DNA of 34,953 nt from NCBI GenBank assembly GCA_027016965.1, contig JALURI010000102.1, positions 1 to 34,953 of the forward strand. The letters run 5' to 3'. Origin of the DNA: Geoglobus sp. (lineage in GTDB: Archaea; Halobacteriota; Archaeoglobi; Archaeoglobales; Archaeoglobaceae). The position numbers and the translations under genes are program-made. The notes below the pieces were generated by a model. It was not told where the DNA came from. It saw nothing but the letters and a program-made list of their open reading frames with translations, and ran no database searches. Of the stretch, positions 23,094 to 31,753 are shown piece after piece (positions within the stretch are counted from its first letter, which is position 1; every line of letters starts with the position of its first letter).

Positions 23094-25630
23094 GAGATCT
23101 CCACCACCGCCTTTTCTGCTGTTGAAACTCTTCCTGAGAGAACGGTAAGATTGTACACCTGTATGTTTCCTGTAAATGGATATGGCTCATATGTCACGTT
23201 ACTCAGACCCCAGACATCAAGCGGATAATCTCCGGGTTTGTAGGCAACTGCCTGGAATACAAGCTCAATTTCATCGTTGATGTATATTTCAGAAGCATTG
23301 ACCTGTATTCCAGTCCCCTGGGTTGTGTTGAATACCACAGGACTTGATACAGTAGCATTTCCACTGACAGATACGCTTGGAGTTCCCACCAGTTCGAGAC
23401 CTGTGGGCAGAATGTCTGTTATTACCACATTCTTTGCGGAAAGCCTGAATGTTGTGGATATGTCCCTGTAAGCATCTATAAGCTCTTGATAATTGGTTGC
23501 AGAGTAGAAGCACTTGGATCCATCTGGCTTTTCACTTGCAATCTGCTGGAGGAATGCTTCATTGGCATCGTAGCCAAATGCTATGGTGCAGATTGTAATG
23601 TTCTCCCCTCCAATTGTAGTGTTCTTTATGCTGTTCGCCTCATCTATTGCTCTATTGGCTCCACTTGAGCAGTAAGAGGCGCCATCGCATTCTGGATCGT
23701 TGTAAGGATCAGATGGGTCCCAGGAGTAACTTCCCCATGTTGGCTCTCCGTCACTCATCAAAATTATTATGGGCGTTGTTCCTGAAATTATTGATGTGTT
23801 TTCAAGCAGTACCTCTTTTGCCTGATTCAAAGCATGGTAGATGTTTGTAGCACCGGAAGGATCGAGATCCTTTATCTCCTCATCAACAGCGGTTTCATTG
23901 GTTGTGAGATATGTGAGATATGGTGAGGTGTTTACAGGGTGCTTGACAGCGTAGTAGGAGTAATCTACCAGACCCACGAGATCTGAATCTTCAAGAATGC
24001 CGTCAAAAGTTATTGCTGCAATTCTCGAAGAATCAAGTTTCTGGATGCTTGCCTCACCTTCGTAGAGATATGCATCGAATGCATAAGGAACAACGTAGTA
24101 TGTGTAGTTTGTTGCAGGAGCTGGAGACTCCTGACAGTAGGTTGGATACCCCCAGTAATCGTAGCAGTAATCCAGGATTGTGGAATAGGAGATCCATGCT
24201 CTGAAGTCAGAATAGTAAGGTGAGTTGAGCTTTGCAATGAGATATTCATACTGATCATTCCGGGTGTAGTTTTCAGGGAGAATTATTGTTTCGGTGCTAT
24301 AATTTGCAGTGTAGGTTGTTGTAGTTGTGTAAACAAGGTTCCAGTATCCGTCATACCGATAAACATTGATTGTGAGAGGGATCGACTTTTCTGGGACAGC
24401 TGCAAGTACGCTCAGATTCCATGTTCCGATCTCGCTTGAGCTTACATATGAATCGTAGAAGTATCTGCCGTTCAGACTTCCAAGCTCACCATTTGCATAC
24501 CACACATCTCCATCTGCCTGTTCAACCTTTGCAAGAATTGCATCATCTTTGTCAAGCCCATCCCACCATGGAGACAGGTCGTCTGTTGTGTAAAATTCTA
24601 TATAAATTCTTTTTCCGAGGAAAGAGGAATCGACATCAATGGGAACGTTCCAGACTGTTGGGGTTATATATCCTGTAAAGGTATCATACATGGTCTGTCC
24701 ATTCATACTTCCTGATGTGTCGATTACATGGACAACAGAAAGTGTTGCTCCACGACCTCCGGTTATGAAACCTCTTCCCTGAATAAAAACATGAATTTCA
24801 AATGGCTCACCTGGAGCCACCTGGGGGGGTATTACAAATTTTCTTATGTAAAGATCAGGATTTGTAGATGTGTTTTGGGTGATAACGAGGGTTGTGTTAT
24901 CTGTATCATTCAGATTGTATGTGATGTCACTTACAGTCAGGGAGACATTGCAGAATGCTGTCAGATTTGTTGAAAAGTACGTGCAGTCGGTGGAAAACTC
25001 TGTCGGGTTCCATACAACTTTCAGTGTGTATGTTCCATCTCCCATATCACCTGATATTGTTGTACCGTTCCACAGCTTAATTTTCCAAGTCCACCATCCG
25101 TAAGCTGAGGACTTTGAGACATCTAAAATAACCTCACCGGGAGAAGTGAGATTTGCATAAATTATGGAAGGTCTTAAAAGAAGAACTGCACTTGGATATA
25201 CCACAGTCCTCTTTGTGTACTCCATTCTGTGTTCTTCTGAAAGGCTGTAGGTAATACCGCTTGTCTGGAAGTATAGAGTTGTGGCTCCGATTCCAAGATA
25301 TTTCTGGTATTTTTCATCATCAGATTCAATGTAGATGTAGGTGGAGTTGTTTACCTGAGTAAATCCTGCATAATATTCCCTGTCACCAATTCTGTCGGGC
25401 ATGTATATCTTTGCCCTCACATAGCCATTACTTGGAGCTATGCTGGCGATATCAACAAGCTGGGAGGATATTTCTGCAGATATGTCTGAAAACTGATTTT
25501 CGATTACCTTGCTGATCTGAACTTCTTTGAGTTGTTCGTTTAGTTGAATGCTCATAAGTATAACGAAAAATGAGACTATTGAAAGAAGCAGGAGGTACTC
25601 AACAAGTATTGATACTCCTTTTTGATTCAT
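23090..25630 (-). CDS. Large pilin-like protein with von Willebrand A domain (adhesin/tip candidate)
   Basis: This 846-residue protein is counted from ATG 25630; GGAGGG at 25642-25637 is 6 nt upstream, while the earlier ATG 25636 touches it. The N-terminus NQKGVSILVEYLLLLSIV is a class III signal peptide with cleavage after Lys-Gly and Glu at mature position 6. Residues about 30-255 are beta-rich. A VWA domain starts at VVHVIDTSGSMNG (MIDAS DxSxS, about 299-311) but is interrupted by about 210 residues; it resumes at IQKLDSSRIAAITF, with the MIDAS Thr in PSGATNIYHAL (about 591-600) and IIILMSDGEPTWG. A C-terminal beta domain (about 730-846) resembles repeat domains of surface proteins. Many N-x-S/T sites indicate glycosylation. 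By analogy with TadG and PilY1 it may sit at a pilus tip. Confidence 0.82.
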   Translation of the reverse strand: MNQKGVSILVEYLLLLSIVSFFVILMSIQLNEQLKEVQISKVIENQFSDISAEISSQLVDIASIAPSNGYVRAKIYMPDRIGDREYYAGFTQVNNSTYIYIESDDEKYQKYLGIGATTLYFQTSGITYSLSEEHRMEYTKRTVVYPSAVLLLRPSIIYANLTSPGEVILDVSKSSAYGWWTWKIKLWNGTTISGDMGDGTYTLKVVWNPTEFSTDCTYFSTNLTAFCNVSLTVSDITYNLNDTDNTTLVITQNTSTNPDLYIRKFVIPPQVAPGEPFEIHVFIQGRGFITGGRGATLSVVHVIDTSGSMNGQTMYDTFTGYITPTVWNVPIDVDSSFLGKRIYIEFYTTDDLSPWWDGLDKDDAILAKVEQADGDVWYANGELGSLNGRYFYDSYVSSSEIGTWNLSVLAAVPEKSIPLTINVYRYDGYWNLVYTTTTTYTANYSTETIILPENYTRNDQYEYLIAKLNSPYYSDFRAWISYSTILDYCYDYWGYPTYCQESPAPATNYTYYVVPYAFDAYLYEGEASIQKLDSSRIAAITFDGILEDSDLVGLVDYSYYAVKHPVNTSPYLTYLTTNETAVDEEIKDLDPSGATNIYHALNQAKEVLLENTSIISGTTPIIILMSDGEPTWGSYSWDPSDPYNDPECDGASYCSSGANRAIDEANSIKNTTIGGENITICTIAFGYDANEAFLQQIASEKPDGSKCFYSATNYQELIDAYRDISTTFRLSAKNVVITDILPTGLELVGTPSVSVSGNATVSSPVVFNTTQGTGIQVNASEIYINDEIELVFQAVAYKPGDYPLDVWGLSNVTYEPYPFTGNIQVYNLTVLSGRVSTAEKAVVEIS

Positions 25631-26037
25631 ACGCATCCCTCCAGTCTGCAGAGGGTTGTATCATTGTACTCAATTCCCCCTCCAATATATGTGATTCTGA
25701 TGTTGAAGTAAGAGACTGTGTTTGTTATATCTGAAGGATAGCTTGCAAAAACAGTTATCTCAGCGTAGCTACCCTTCTGGGCATAAAGTAGCCTGACGTC
25801 TTTGCTCACATTGTATGTGAACTCATCAAATTCGTATTTTTTCAATCCCATTTCATTTACAAATTCTGTCTCCACAATATCTCGGAGATTTCTGATCTCT
25901 TCTTTTGGAAAAACCATTATGGTTCTTGAACTTTCCATTCCTGCAAGAAGGTTCTGGGCGTGAATGACTGAGAGACTTATGATTATTCCCGAAACTATGA
26001 GTGCAAAGAGTATGATCACCTGGCCTCTTTCATTCAT
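25627..26037 (-). CDS. Pilin-like protein (RG-Q class III signal)
   Basis: This 136-residue protein is counted from ATG 26037, which has GGAG 5 nt upstream and overlaps the previous stop as ATGA; an ATG three codons earlier is less likely. MNERGQVIILFALIVSGIII has the Arg-Gly/Gln junction recognised by archaeal prepilin peptidases, followed by one hydrophobic helix and a short alpha/beta ectodomain. A pair of cysteines near the C-terminus (LCRLEGC) may form a disulfide outside the cell. It is the third gene of the six-gene operon. Confidence 0.72.
   Translation of the reverse strand: MNERGQVIILFALIVSGIIISLSVIHAQNLLAGMESSRTIMVFPKEEIRNLRDIVETEFVNEMGLKKYEFDEFTYNVSKDVRLLYAQKGSYAEITVFASYPSDITNTVSYFNIRITYIGGGIEYNDTTLCRLEGCV
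25637..25642 (-). promoter_or_regulatory. Ribosome binding site that sets the VWA-pilin start
   Basis: GGAGGG on the minus strand lies 6 nt before ATG 25630, whose ATGA overlaps the stop of the preceding gene. The upstream ATG 25636 is immediately adjacent to the site and can be excluded. Confidence 0.55.
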
Positions 26038-26525
26038 GCTCTCCATGTTATCAGCCTCACCTCAACAACAACAGGGGTGTAGCTCTTCACCCCCGACTTG
26101 TAAAATGGTGATGAAGGGTTCAAATCTCCATTTTTCAGCACAACAATCCTGCTTGCAGCAACAGCTTCAGGAGTGGGCATGTTATCAACAAGAACCGCCT
26201 TCTCAACCTTTGAATCATTTACCCAGTATATTTCGAGTCTGTAGTTTGCAGGACGGATTAATTTTTCCAGTGAGTTTATAAATTCCTGATTTGGAGTGAA
26301 TGAACTGTTAAGTGACAGCAACATTCCCTTTAGTGAGTCGTTTAAACTTGAGTTACCATCAAGAATTCTCAGAGAGTCGTATGTCAGTTGTTTGAGCTGG
26401 GCATCACTGAATTCACTCCAGAGGGGAGATATAACAAGGGAACTCTGAAAAAGAGTATACGTTACCAGAATCAGGAGAAGTGCACCCATGATTCCCTCGA
26501 GTGTCATCATCTGCCCCCTCACCAT
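26034..26525 (-). CDS. Pilin-like protein (RG-Q class III signal)
   Basis: This 163-residue protein begins MVRGQMMTLEGIMGALLLIL: Arg-Gly/Gln cleavage site and Glu at mature position 6, the residue used in pilin assembly. The ATG at 26525 retains this signal and overlaps the previous gene by 7 nt; starts at 26510/26507 would lose it. The ectodomain is alpha-helical at first (QLKQLTYDSLRILDG), then beta-rich. It is the second gene of the operon. Confidence 0.72.
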   Translation of the reverse strand: MVRGQMMTLEGIMGALLLILVTYTLFQSSLVISPLWSEFSDAQLKQLTYDSLRILDGNSSLNDSLKGMLLSLNSSFTPNQEFINSLEKLIRPANYRLEIYWVNDSKVEKAVLVDNMPTPEAVAASRIVVLKNGDLNPSSPFYKSGVKSYTPVVVEVRLITWRA

Positions 26526-27139
26526 ACTACCACCACCAGTTTTGCCACAGCCTTTCCCGCAACAATTGTGGGACTCGAAACATTTGCGTAGTCGTATATC
26601 TGGACTATTCTTTCAAATCTCACAAGCTGGATTTGGGGGATGTCTTTTCCGGCATCAAGCAAAGGCAACCCGAAAATGTCGAGTACCAGTTCCCGATTGT
26701 AGGGGGTTGAATTCAGTGTCTCGAGACTCACATGGAAGTTATAATTGCTGTCAGGTGTTTTAAGTCCTAAAAGCTCCTTCATACGTTCGTAATCGGAATT
26801 TGTTGCATTCTGAAATTCTACAATTTTTTTGTAATCCAGCACACCCGGGTTTTTAGCCAGACCGGGAAGGAAAAAAACATTGCTTTTGTACCAGTTGTTT
26901 TCCCAGTCTGTTCCGTTTTTGGTACCGTTGCTCCACTTACCCGTCATCTCTGCAAGGATTACGGCAACCTTGTAGGATTCATGGGATAAAGATATTTCAC
27001 TTCTCACATCGCCAAACATTCCGGAAATAAGCTGGGAGATGATGATAAATGACATCAGAAAAATTGATAACCCTACCAGTAAATCGAGACTGAGTTTTCC
27101 CTCCTGAGAAGACCGGACATTTTCTATCATTGTTATCAT
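26519..27139 (-). CDS. Pilin-like protein (first gene of pilin operon)
   Basis: This 206-residue protein has a cytoplasmic lead of about 15 residues, then SSQEGKLSLDLLVGLSIFLM with one hydrophobic helix and an external domain rich in Asn and aromatic residues with several N-x-S/T sites. Two in-frame ATGs (27139, 27130) are possible: the A/T box TTTTTAAAAGC near 27165-27155 places transcription start around 27134, so translation is nearly leaderless. The first of six overlapping genes, it sets operon expression. No pilus ATPase or membrane platform gene is in the window, so the assembly machine must be elsewhere. Confidence 0.7.
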   Translation of the reverse strand: MITMIENVRSSQEGKLSLDLLVGLSIFLMSFIIISQLISGMFGDVRSEISLSHESYKVAVILAEMTGKWSNGTKNGTDWENNWYKSNVFFLPGLAKNPGVLDYKKIVEFQNATNSDYERMKELLGLKTPDSNYNFHVSLETLNSTPYNRELVLDIFGLPLLDAGKDIPQIQLVRFERIVQIYDYANVSSPTIVAGKAVAKLVVVVW

Positions 27140-27191
27140 AATGTATTGTTACGAGCTTTTAAAAACCTTTCCCAAGTACTCATGGATCGGA

Positions 27192-27749
27192 CTACAATCC
27201 TGTGAGAAAATCCAAGATCTCCTTCACAAGAGAATCCATCCTTCCTGTGTAGAAATGATCCGTTTCAAGTTCTACGATCCTCTTTGGATCACTCAGCATA
27301 CCTGCAATCTCTCTTGACTCATCAACGTTTACGATATCGTCATAGCTTGCATAAATGATCAGTTTTGGAACTTCAGAGTCCTTCAACTCTATCTCGTGTA
27401 ATTTCCTTAACGGAGAAATCAGAACGAGAGCGTCACTCTCATTTGCGATGTTGCTGGAGACAACAGCACCGAATGAATACCCGATAACAGAAACAAACTC
27501 ATGTCTTTCTTTCAGATAGAGCAGCATGTATCTTGCATCCTCTACCTCTCCAGTGCCATTTCTGAAGGGCTGCCTGTAATCGAAGCGAAGTGTGGAGAAT
27601 CCTGATCTGTTAAGTGCGGAGCATATTCTCTCTAACCTTATATCGAACCTGTTACCTCCCATCAGTGGGTGGGGAGGGCACAGCAGAACTCCCTTCTCGC
27701 CCCTTACATCATAGCTTGCCCTAATCCCGTTGACAACGACCTCGACCAT
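27192..27749 (-). CDS. Alpha/beta hydrolase (small serine hydrolase)
   Basis: This 185-residue single-domain hydrolase has the nucleophile elbow GYSFGAVV, the Asp in YASYDDIVNVDES and the His in LETDHFYTGRMD, the catalytic triad of the fold. An N-terminal CPPHPLMGGNRFD forms the oxyanion side. It fits the COG2945-type family of short hydrolases. The substrate is unknown. An A/T box (CATTTATATTTT on the plus strand, 27770-27780, i.e. an A/T-rich minus-strand box) sits about 26 nt before the ATG at 27749. It lies downstream of, but is not overlapped with, any other gene. Confidence 0.85.
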   Translation of the reverse strand: MVEVVVNGIRASYDVRGEKGVLLCPPHPLMGGNRFDIRLERICSALNRSGFSTLRFDYRQPFRNGTGEVEDARYMLLYLKERHEFVSVIGYSFGAVVSSNIANESDALVLISPLRKLHEIELKDSEVPKLIIYASYDDIVNVDESREIAGMLSDPKRIVELETDHFYTGRMDSLVKEILDFLTGL

Positions 27750-27784
27750 AGTCTGTGTTTCCCAGAAAATATAAATGGCTTCCG

Positions 27785-27895
27785 TCAGACGTTGAGGACT
27801 TTGAGAAATTCCGAATAAACCTCAGGACCCATCCTGAATCCATACCCCATCACTCTCTCAAGAGTGTTTGAGGGTCTTTTAAGCCTGCCATACAA
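27785..27895 (-). CDS. Possible small protein or gene remnant
   Basis: An in-frame open stretch on the minus strand from about 27950 to a TGA at 27787-27785 contains no ATG near its beginning. From TTG 27895 it gives 36 residues including TLERVMGYGFRMGPEVYSEF. Composition and codon use look like coding sequence rather than chance. It lies between the GatE promoter and the hydrolase promoter. It may be a real short protein with an unusual start, or the C-terminal remnant of a lost gene. Confidence 0.3.
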   Translation of the reverse strand: MYGRLKRPSNTLERVMGYGFRMGPEVYSEFLKVLNV

Positions 27896-27916
27896 ATATT
27901 CCCAAGGACAGAAAAC

Positions 27917-27926
27917 CTTAATATCC
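27917..27926 (+). promoter_or_regulatory. TATA-box candidate of gatE
   Basis: CTTAATATCC is centred about 26 nt upstream of ATG 27948, supporting that start over an in-frame one 28 codons upstream (27864). Confidence 0.45.
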
Positions 27927-27947
27927 TGCCTGCATTTTCTGTTTCTG

Positions 27948-29795
27948 ATGAATTACGCTAATCTTGGACTCAGGGTTGGCATAGAGATCCACCAGCAGCT
28001 TGACACCGAGCACAAGCTCTTCTGCAACTGCCCTACTGAGCTGAGGGATGTAGAGGAGGCGGATTTTGAGTTTTTCCGGTATCTCAGGCTCAAGAGGAGT
28101 GAACTTGGAACTGAGGACAGGGCTGCAAAGGAGGAAGTAATGAGGAGCCGGAAGTTTGTTTACAAGTTTTATGACACCACATGCTTGGTTGAGGCAGATG
28201 AAGAACCTCCTACGGAGATAAATCATGAAGCTTTGCTGATAGGTATTCAGATCGCCAGGATGCTTAACATGGAGCTTGTTGATGAACTGCATGTGATGAG
28301 GAAAATTGTCATAGATGGCAGCAACACGACTGGCTTCCAGAGAACAGCTCTGCTGGCTTTTGACGGATACATTGAGGTTGACAGTAAAAGGATTGGAATT
28401 GCAACGCTGTGCATCGAGGAGGAGGCTGCAAAGAAGATAGAGGAGAAGGGGGATGAGGTGGTTTACTCCTTGGACAGGCTCGGAATTCCCTTAGTTGAGA
28501 TTGGCACGATGCCTGACATTGATTCACCAGAGCTTGCGAAGAAAACAGCAAGAAAGCTCGGAATGATTCTGAGGAGCACGGGAAAGGTCAAGAGGGGGCT
28601 TGGCACGATACGACAGGATGTTAACATTTCCATCAGGGAGGGTGCAAGAGTTGAGATCAAGGGAGTGCAGGATGTGGATATCCTCGACAGGATAGTGGAG
28701 TACGAGGCGATCAGGCAGGTTAATCTGCTGAAAATCAGAGATGAGCTCCAGAAGCGTGGAGCGAGAGTATGCAGGGAAGTGTTCGACGTCAAACACGTTT
28801 TTGAAAACACGAAGTCGAAGATTTTGAAAAAAACGAAAGCAATAATGGCGATAAAGCTTGAAGGCTTTGCAGGACTGATTGGGATGGAGATTCAGCCTGG
28901 AAGGAGACTTGGAACCGAGTTTGCTGACATAGCAAAAACCTTTGGACTTGGAGGCATATTCCACACAGACGAACTTCCAGCATACGGCATAACTCAGGAG
29001 GAGGTTGAGAAACTGAGGAGTGCTGCTGGAGCGGAAGAGGGTGATGCGATACTCATAGCATCCGGAGACGAGCAGAGGGTAAAAAATACTCTGCTAAGAA
29101 TAATTGATCGAGCTGAGTTCTGTCTTCATGGTGTTCCTGAGGAAACCAGAAAGGCGAATGATGATGGAACCACATCCTACCTGAGACCACTACCAGGAGC
29201 TGCCAGGATGTATCCCGAAACGGATGTGCCTCCAGTCGTGATAGACGAAAAACTAAGGAGCATTGAGATTCCCGAGTCGATAGAGGATAGGGCGAAGAGA
29301 TATGTTGAGAGATACGGGCTCTCAGAAGATCTTGTGACGATAATGGCAGATCCCAGATATGCAGAGATTTTTGAAGAGTTTGCAGACAGCATCGGAGCGA
29401 GCATTACTGCAAGGGTTTTGCATATCATACCTTCTCAGCTGAAAAAGGAGGGCTACAACGTTGAGAATCTCGGAAGAGAGGACTTCAGACTGACACTCTC
29501 ACTCATAAGGGACGGAAAGATAGCCAAAGAGGGAGCAGAAGAGGTACTGAAAATCTTAACTCAGGAAAAGGTTGGAGAAGAGGAAATTCTCGCAAGACTT
29601 TCTCCATCACATAATCTGGACGATTACATAGCAATGCTGATTGAGGAGAAGAGAGAGTTTATAGAAGATAGAGGTGAGCACGCGTTCAAACCTCTGATGG
29701 GACTGGTAATGAAGGAGTTTCGCGGAAAGGTTGATGGAAAGGTGATTGCAGAGAAGCTCAGAAATGCAATAAAGAGGGTAATGGGTGAAAGCTAA
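27948..29795 (+). CDS. gatE: Glutamyl-tRNA(Gln) amidotransferase subunit E
   Basis: This 615-residue archaeal GatE, with GatD (not in the window), converts Glu-tRNA(Gln) to Gln-tRNA(Gln). The N-terminus LGLRVGIEIHQQLDT and LFCNCPTEL mark the GatB/GatE cradle; IDGSNTTGFQRT and IEEEAAKK belong to the kinase pocket that phosphorylates the glutamyl group. The internal AspRS-like insert (about 295-420, from LEGFAGLIGMEIQPG) separates GatE from GatB, and a C-terminal YqeY-type tail (about 540-615) contacts tRNA. The start at ATG 27948 is supported by the TATA box. The 3' end overlaps the convergent lrgB stop by 4 nt. Confidence 0.95.
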   Translation: MNYANLGLRVGIEIHQQLDTEHKLFCNCPTELRDVEEADFEFFRYLRLKRSELGTEDRAAKEEVMRSRKFVYKFYDTTCLVEADEEPPTEINHEALLIGIQIARMLNMELVDELHVMRKIVIDGSNTTGFQRTALLAFDGYIEVDSKRIGIATLCIEEEAAKKIEEKGDEVVYSLDRLGIPLVEIGTMPDIDSPELAKKTARKLGMILRSTGKVKRGLGTIRQDVNISIREGARVEIKGVQDVDILDRIVEYEAIRQVNLLKIRDELQKRGARVCREVFDVKHVFENTKSKILKKTKAIMAIKLEGFAGLIGMEIQPGRRLGTEFADIAKTFGLGGIFHTDELPAYGITQEEVEKLRSAAGAEEGDAILIASGDEQRVKNTLLRIIDRAEFCLHGVPEETRKANDDGTTSYLRPLPGAARMYPETDVPPVVIDEKLRSIEIPESIEDRAKRYVERYGLSEDLVTIMADPRYAEIFEEFADSIGASITARVLHIIPSQLKKEGYNVENLGREDFRLTLSLIRDGKIAKEGAEEVLKILTQEKVGEEEILARLSPSHNLDDYIAMLIEEKREFIEDRGEHAFKPLMGLVMKEFRGKVDGKVIAEKLRNAIKRVMGES

Positions 29796-30466
29796 AACAG
29801 AAGAACTGCCAGTAATGGCAGAATCACAGACGTGAATATCCCGTTCAGAGCCATTCCAAGACCGCTAACAGCTCCGCTGACCTCATCGTCGAGAATAATC
29901 CTTGCAGTACCCAGTCCGTGAGATGTTACGCCCATTGCAAGTCCCCTTGCAACTCTGTCTTTTATTTTTGCAGCGTTCATGATCTCAACTCCTGCGGCAT
30001 TTCCCATGATGCCCGTAATGATGACAATCACAGCAGTAAGCGACGGAATTCCCGAAATCTTCTCACTCACATCTATCGCTATGGCTGTTGTAATGCTCTT
30101 TGGGGCTATGCTTTTTGCAACCACATCGCTTCCTTCCAACAGAGTGATGACGAAAACAGCACTCACAATGGCCATCAGCCCGCCAACAACTATCCCCGCG
30201 AATATCTGCTTTGAATATCTGCGTATGTACCCTCTCTGTCTGTACAGCGGAATGGCTAAGCTCACAACTGCTGGACCGAGCAGAAATGTCAGTATCCTGG
30301 CGCTTTCATTATAGTAATCGTAGCTGATTCCAGAAATCTTCAGAATCAGGACTATAATCAGGATCGTTAGCAGTACAGGATTCAGAATGAACACCCTCTT
30401 CTTGGCGTATAGCTCTGTGAATGCATAGTACAGGCTTATTGTGATGAAAATCCCAAACGGGTTCAT
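29792..30466 (-). CDS. lrgB: LrgB-family membrane protein
   Basis: This 224-residue protein has six to seven hydrophobic segments and the LrgB landmarks LLGPAVVSLAIPLY, the KSITTAIAIDVSEKIGG-like segment (here SIAPKSITTAIAI) and GVTSHGLGTARIILDDEVSGA, the most conserved part of the family. It is the partner of the LrgA/CidA-like protein encoded directly upstream with a 4-nt overlap. In bacteria the pair has holin/antiholin-like effects or transports pyruvate and related organic acids; the archaeal role is not established. Confidence 0.9.
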   Translation of the reverse strand: MNPFGIFITISLYYAFTELYAKKRVFILNPVLLTILIIVLILKISGISYDYYNESARILTFLLGPAVVSLAIPLYRQRGYIRRYSKQIFAGIVVGGLMAIVSAVFVITLLEGSDVVAKSIAPKSITTAIAIDVSEKISGIPSLTAVIVIITGIMGNAAGVEIMNAAKIKDRVARGLAMGVTSHGLGTARIILDDEVSGAVSGLGMALNGIFTSVILPLLAVLLF

Positions 30467-30792
30467 CTCAGCACCTCCACGACCTTGGCAGTAACTAAGA
30501 GGGTCGCGAAGAAGCTGATGAAAAGTGCAGCAGTTATGGGCAGAAGCTCTGACTTAATCAGATCGAGGTACAGTATAACTCCCGCTCCCGGAGGAACGAA
30601 GAGAATGCTCATGTGCCTGACGAAGAACTCTGCTTCTCTCTCACACCAATCAGCCTTCACAGTGCCTGAGAAAAGTGCTACGGCAAGTAGAATCATCCCG
30701 AGAACGCTTCCCGGAATCATCAGATTGGCTGTGTTTGAAATGAACTCACCCAGAAAGAAAAAGCCAAAGATCAGTGTCAGTCCCCTGTACAT
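30463..30792 (-). CDS. lrgA: LrgA/CidA-family membrane protein
   Basis: This 109-residue protein has four hydrophobic segments and the family pattern GEFISNTANLMIPGSVLGMILL and HMSILFVPPGAGVILYLDLI. It is the membrane partner of LrgB, translationally coupled by a 4-nt overlap. An A/T box near 30828-30815 (minus strand) lies about 26 nt upstream of the ATG. With LrgB it could form a small organic-acid channel or export complex. Confidence 0.88.
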   Translation of the reverse strand: MYRGLTLIFGFFFLGEFISNTANLMIPGSVLGMILLAVALFSGTVKADWCEREAEFFVRHMSILFVPPGAGVILYLDLIKSELLPITAALFISFFATLLVTAKVVEVLR

Positions 30793-30879
30793 ATCGCCCG
30801 GGAATTTTTCCGTGATTTAACTATTTTGCAGATAATGCGTAATATCTCTAACTTGTGGAATATTTAAAAAAGCAAAACA

Positions 30880-30888
30880 TTTATAAAT
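30880..30888 (+). promoter_or_regulatory. TATA box of ADTH synthase gene
   Basis: TTTATAAAT is flanked by A/G-rich sequence (AAAAAAGCAAAAC) that could be the BRE. The expected start of transcription near 30908 leaves a leader of about 19 nt containing AGGTGAT, 6 nt before ATG 30927. Confidence 0.55.
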
Positions 30889-30926
30889 CTTTGCTACTGT
30901 GTCTCAAACTGACAAGGTGATGATAG

Positions 30927-31718
30927 ATGGAGATAGGTAAAAGAATCAGACTTGAAAGAATAATAAACAGAAAAAGTGGAAACACAGTGATTGTTCCATT
31001 GGATCATGGAGTGAGCATGGGCCCAATAAAGGGAATCGTCGATCTGAGAGAGACGATAAATGAGGTTGCTGAGGGTGGAGCGAATGCTGTTGTGGTGCAT
31101 AAAGGAGTCGTTGCTTTTGGACACAGAGGATATGGCAAGGATGTCGGGCTGATTCTTCATCTCTCAGCATCAACAAAGCTTGCTCCTGACCCAAATGAAA
31201 AGGTTCTTGTTGCGAGTGTTGAGGAGGCGATAAAGCTTGGGGCAGATGCGGTGAGTGTTCACATAAATGTTGGAAGCAACACCGAGGCAGAACAGCTCAT
31301 TAAGCTTGGCAGAATAAGCAGAGATTGCAGAGAGTGGGGAATGCCGTTGCTTGCGATGATGTATCCAAGAGGAAATGGTCTGAATCAGTTTGATGAGAAG
31401 GCTGTGGCTCTTGCTGTGAGGGTTGGAGCAGAGCTGGGAGCAGACATCGTGAAAACAAACTTTACAGGGAGTGTCGAGTCTTTCAAAAGAGTTGTTGAGG
31501 GCTCCCCTGTTCCTGTTGTTGTTGCTGGAGGTGAGAAGATGGACAGCATCGAAGACATTCTCAAGATGGTTGACATGGCGATGGAGGCTGGAGCAAGAGG
31601 GGTTGCGATAGGTAGAAACATCTTTCAGGCTGAAAATCCAAGGAAGATGACTCAGGCAATTTCAATGATTGTTCATGAAAAAGCAGGCTGGAAAGAAGCT
31701 CTTGAATTTCTGGCTTAG
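30927..31718 (+). CDS. 2-amino-3,7-dideoxy-D-threo-hept-6-ulosonate (ADTH) synthase
   Basis: This 263-residue class I aldolase-type barrel catalyses the first step of the archaeal route to 3-dehydroquinate and aromatic amino acids, joining a fructose-phosphate-derived unit to aspartate semialdehyde. Family hallmarks are [15 protein letters not shown] near residue 22, MYPRGNG near 147, the Schiff-base lysine in DIVKTNFTG, and [13 protein letters not shown] near 230. Close relatives are archaeal class I fructose-bisphosphate aldolases; the SMGPIKG and YPRG segments favour ADTH synthase. The second enzyme (aroB') is not in the window. The gene leads a string with two tetrapyrrole genes. Confidence 0.88.
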   Translation: MEIGKRIRLERIINRKSGNTVIVPLDHGVSMGPIKGIVDLRETINEVAEGGANAVVVHKGVVAFGHRGYGKDVGLILHLSASTKLAPDPNEKVLVASVEEAIKLGADAVSVHINVGSNTEAEQLIKLGRISRDCREWGMPLLAMMYPRGNGLNQFDEKAVALAVRVGAELGADIVKTNFTGSVESFKRVVEGSPVPVVVAGGEKMDSIEDILKMVDMAMEAGARGVAIGRNIFQAENPRKMTQAISMIVHEKAGWKEALEFLA

Positions 31719-31753
31719 ATAAGTTTATTTAACCTCCCCCTCATTCTCTTCTG

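Noticed and set aside
27864..27947. N-terminal extension of GatE from 27864
   Set aside because: The 28 extra residues are not family-like and lie over the TATA box; ATG 27948 starts a standard GatE.
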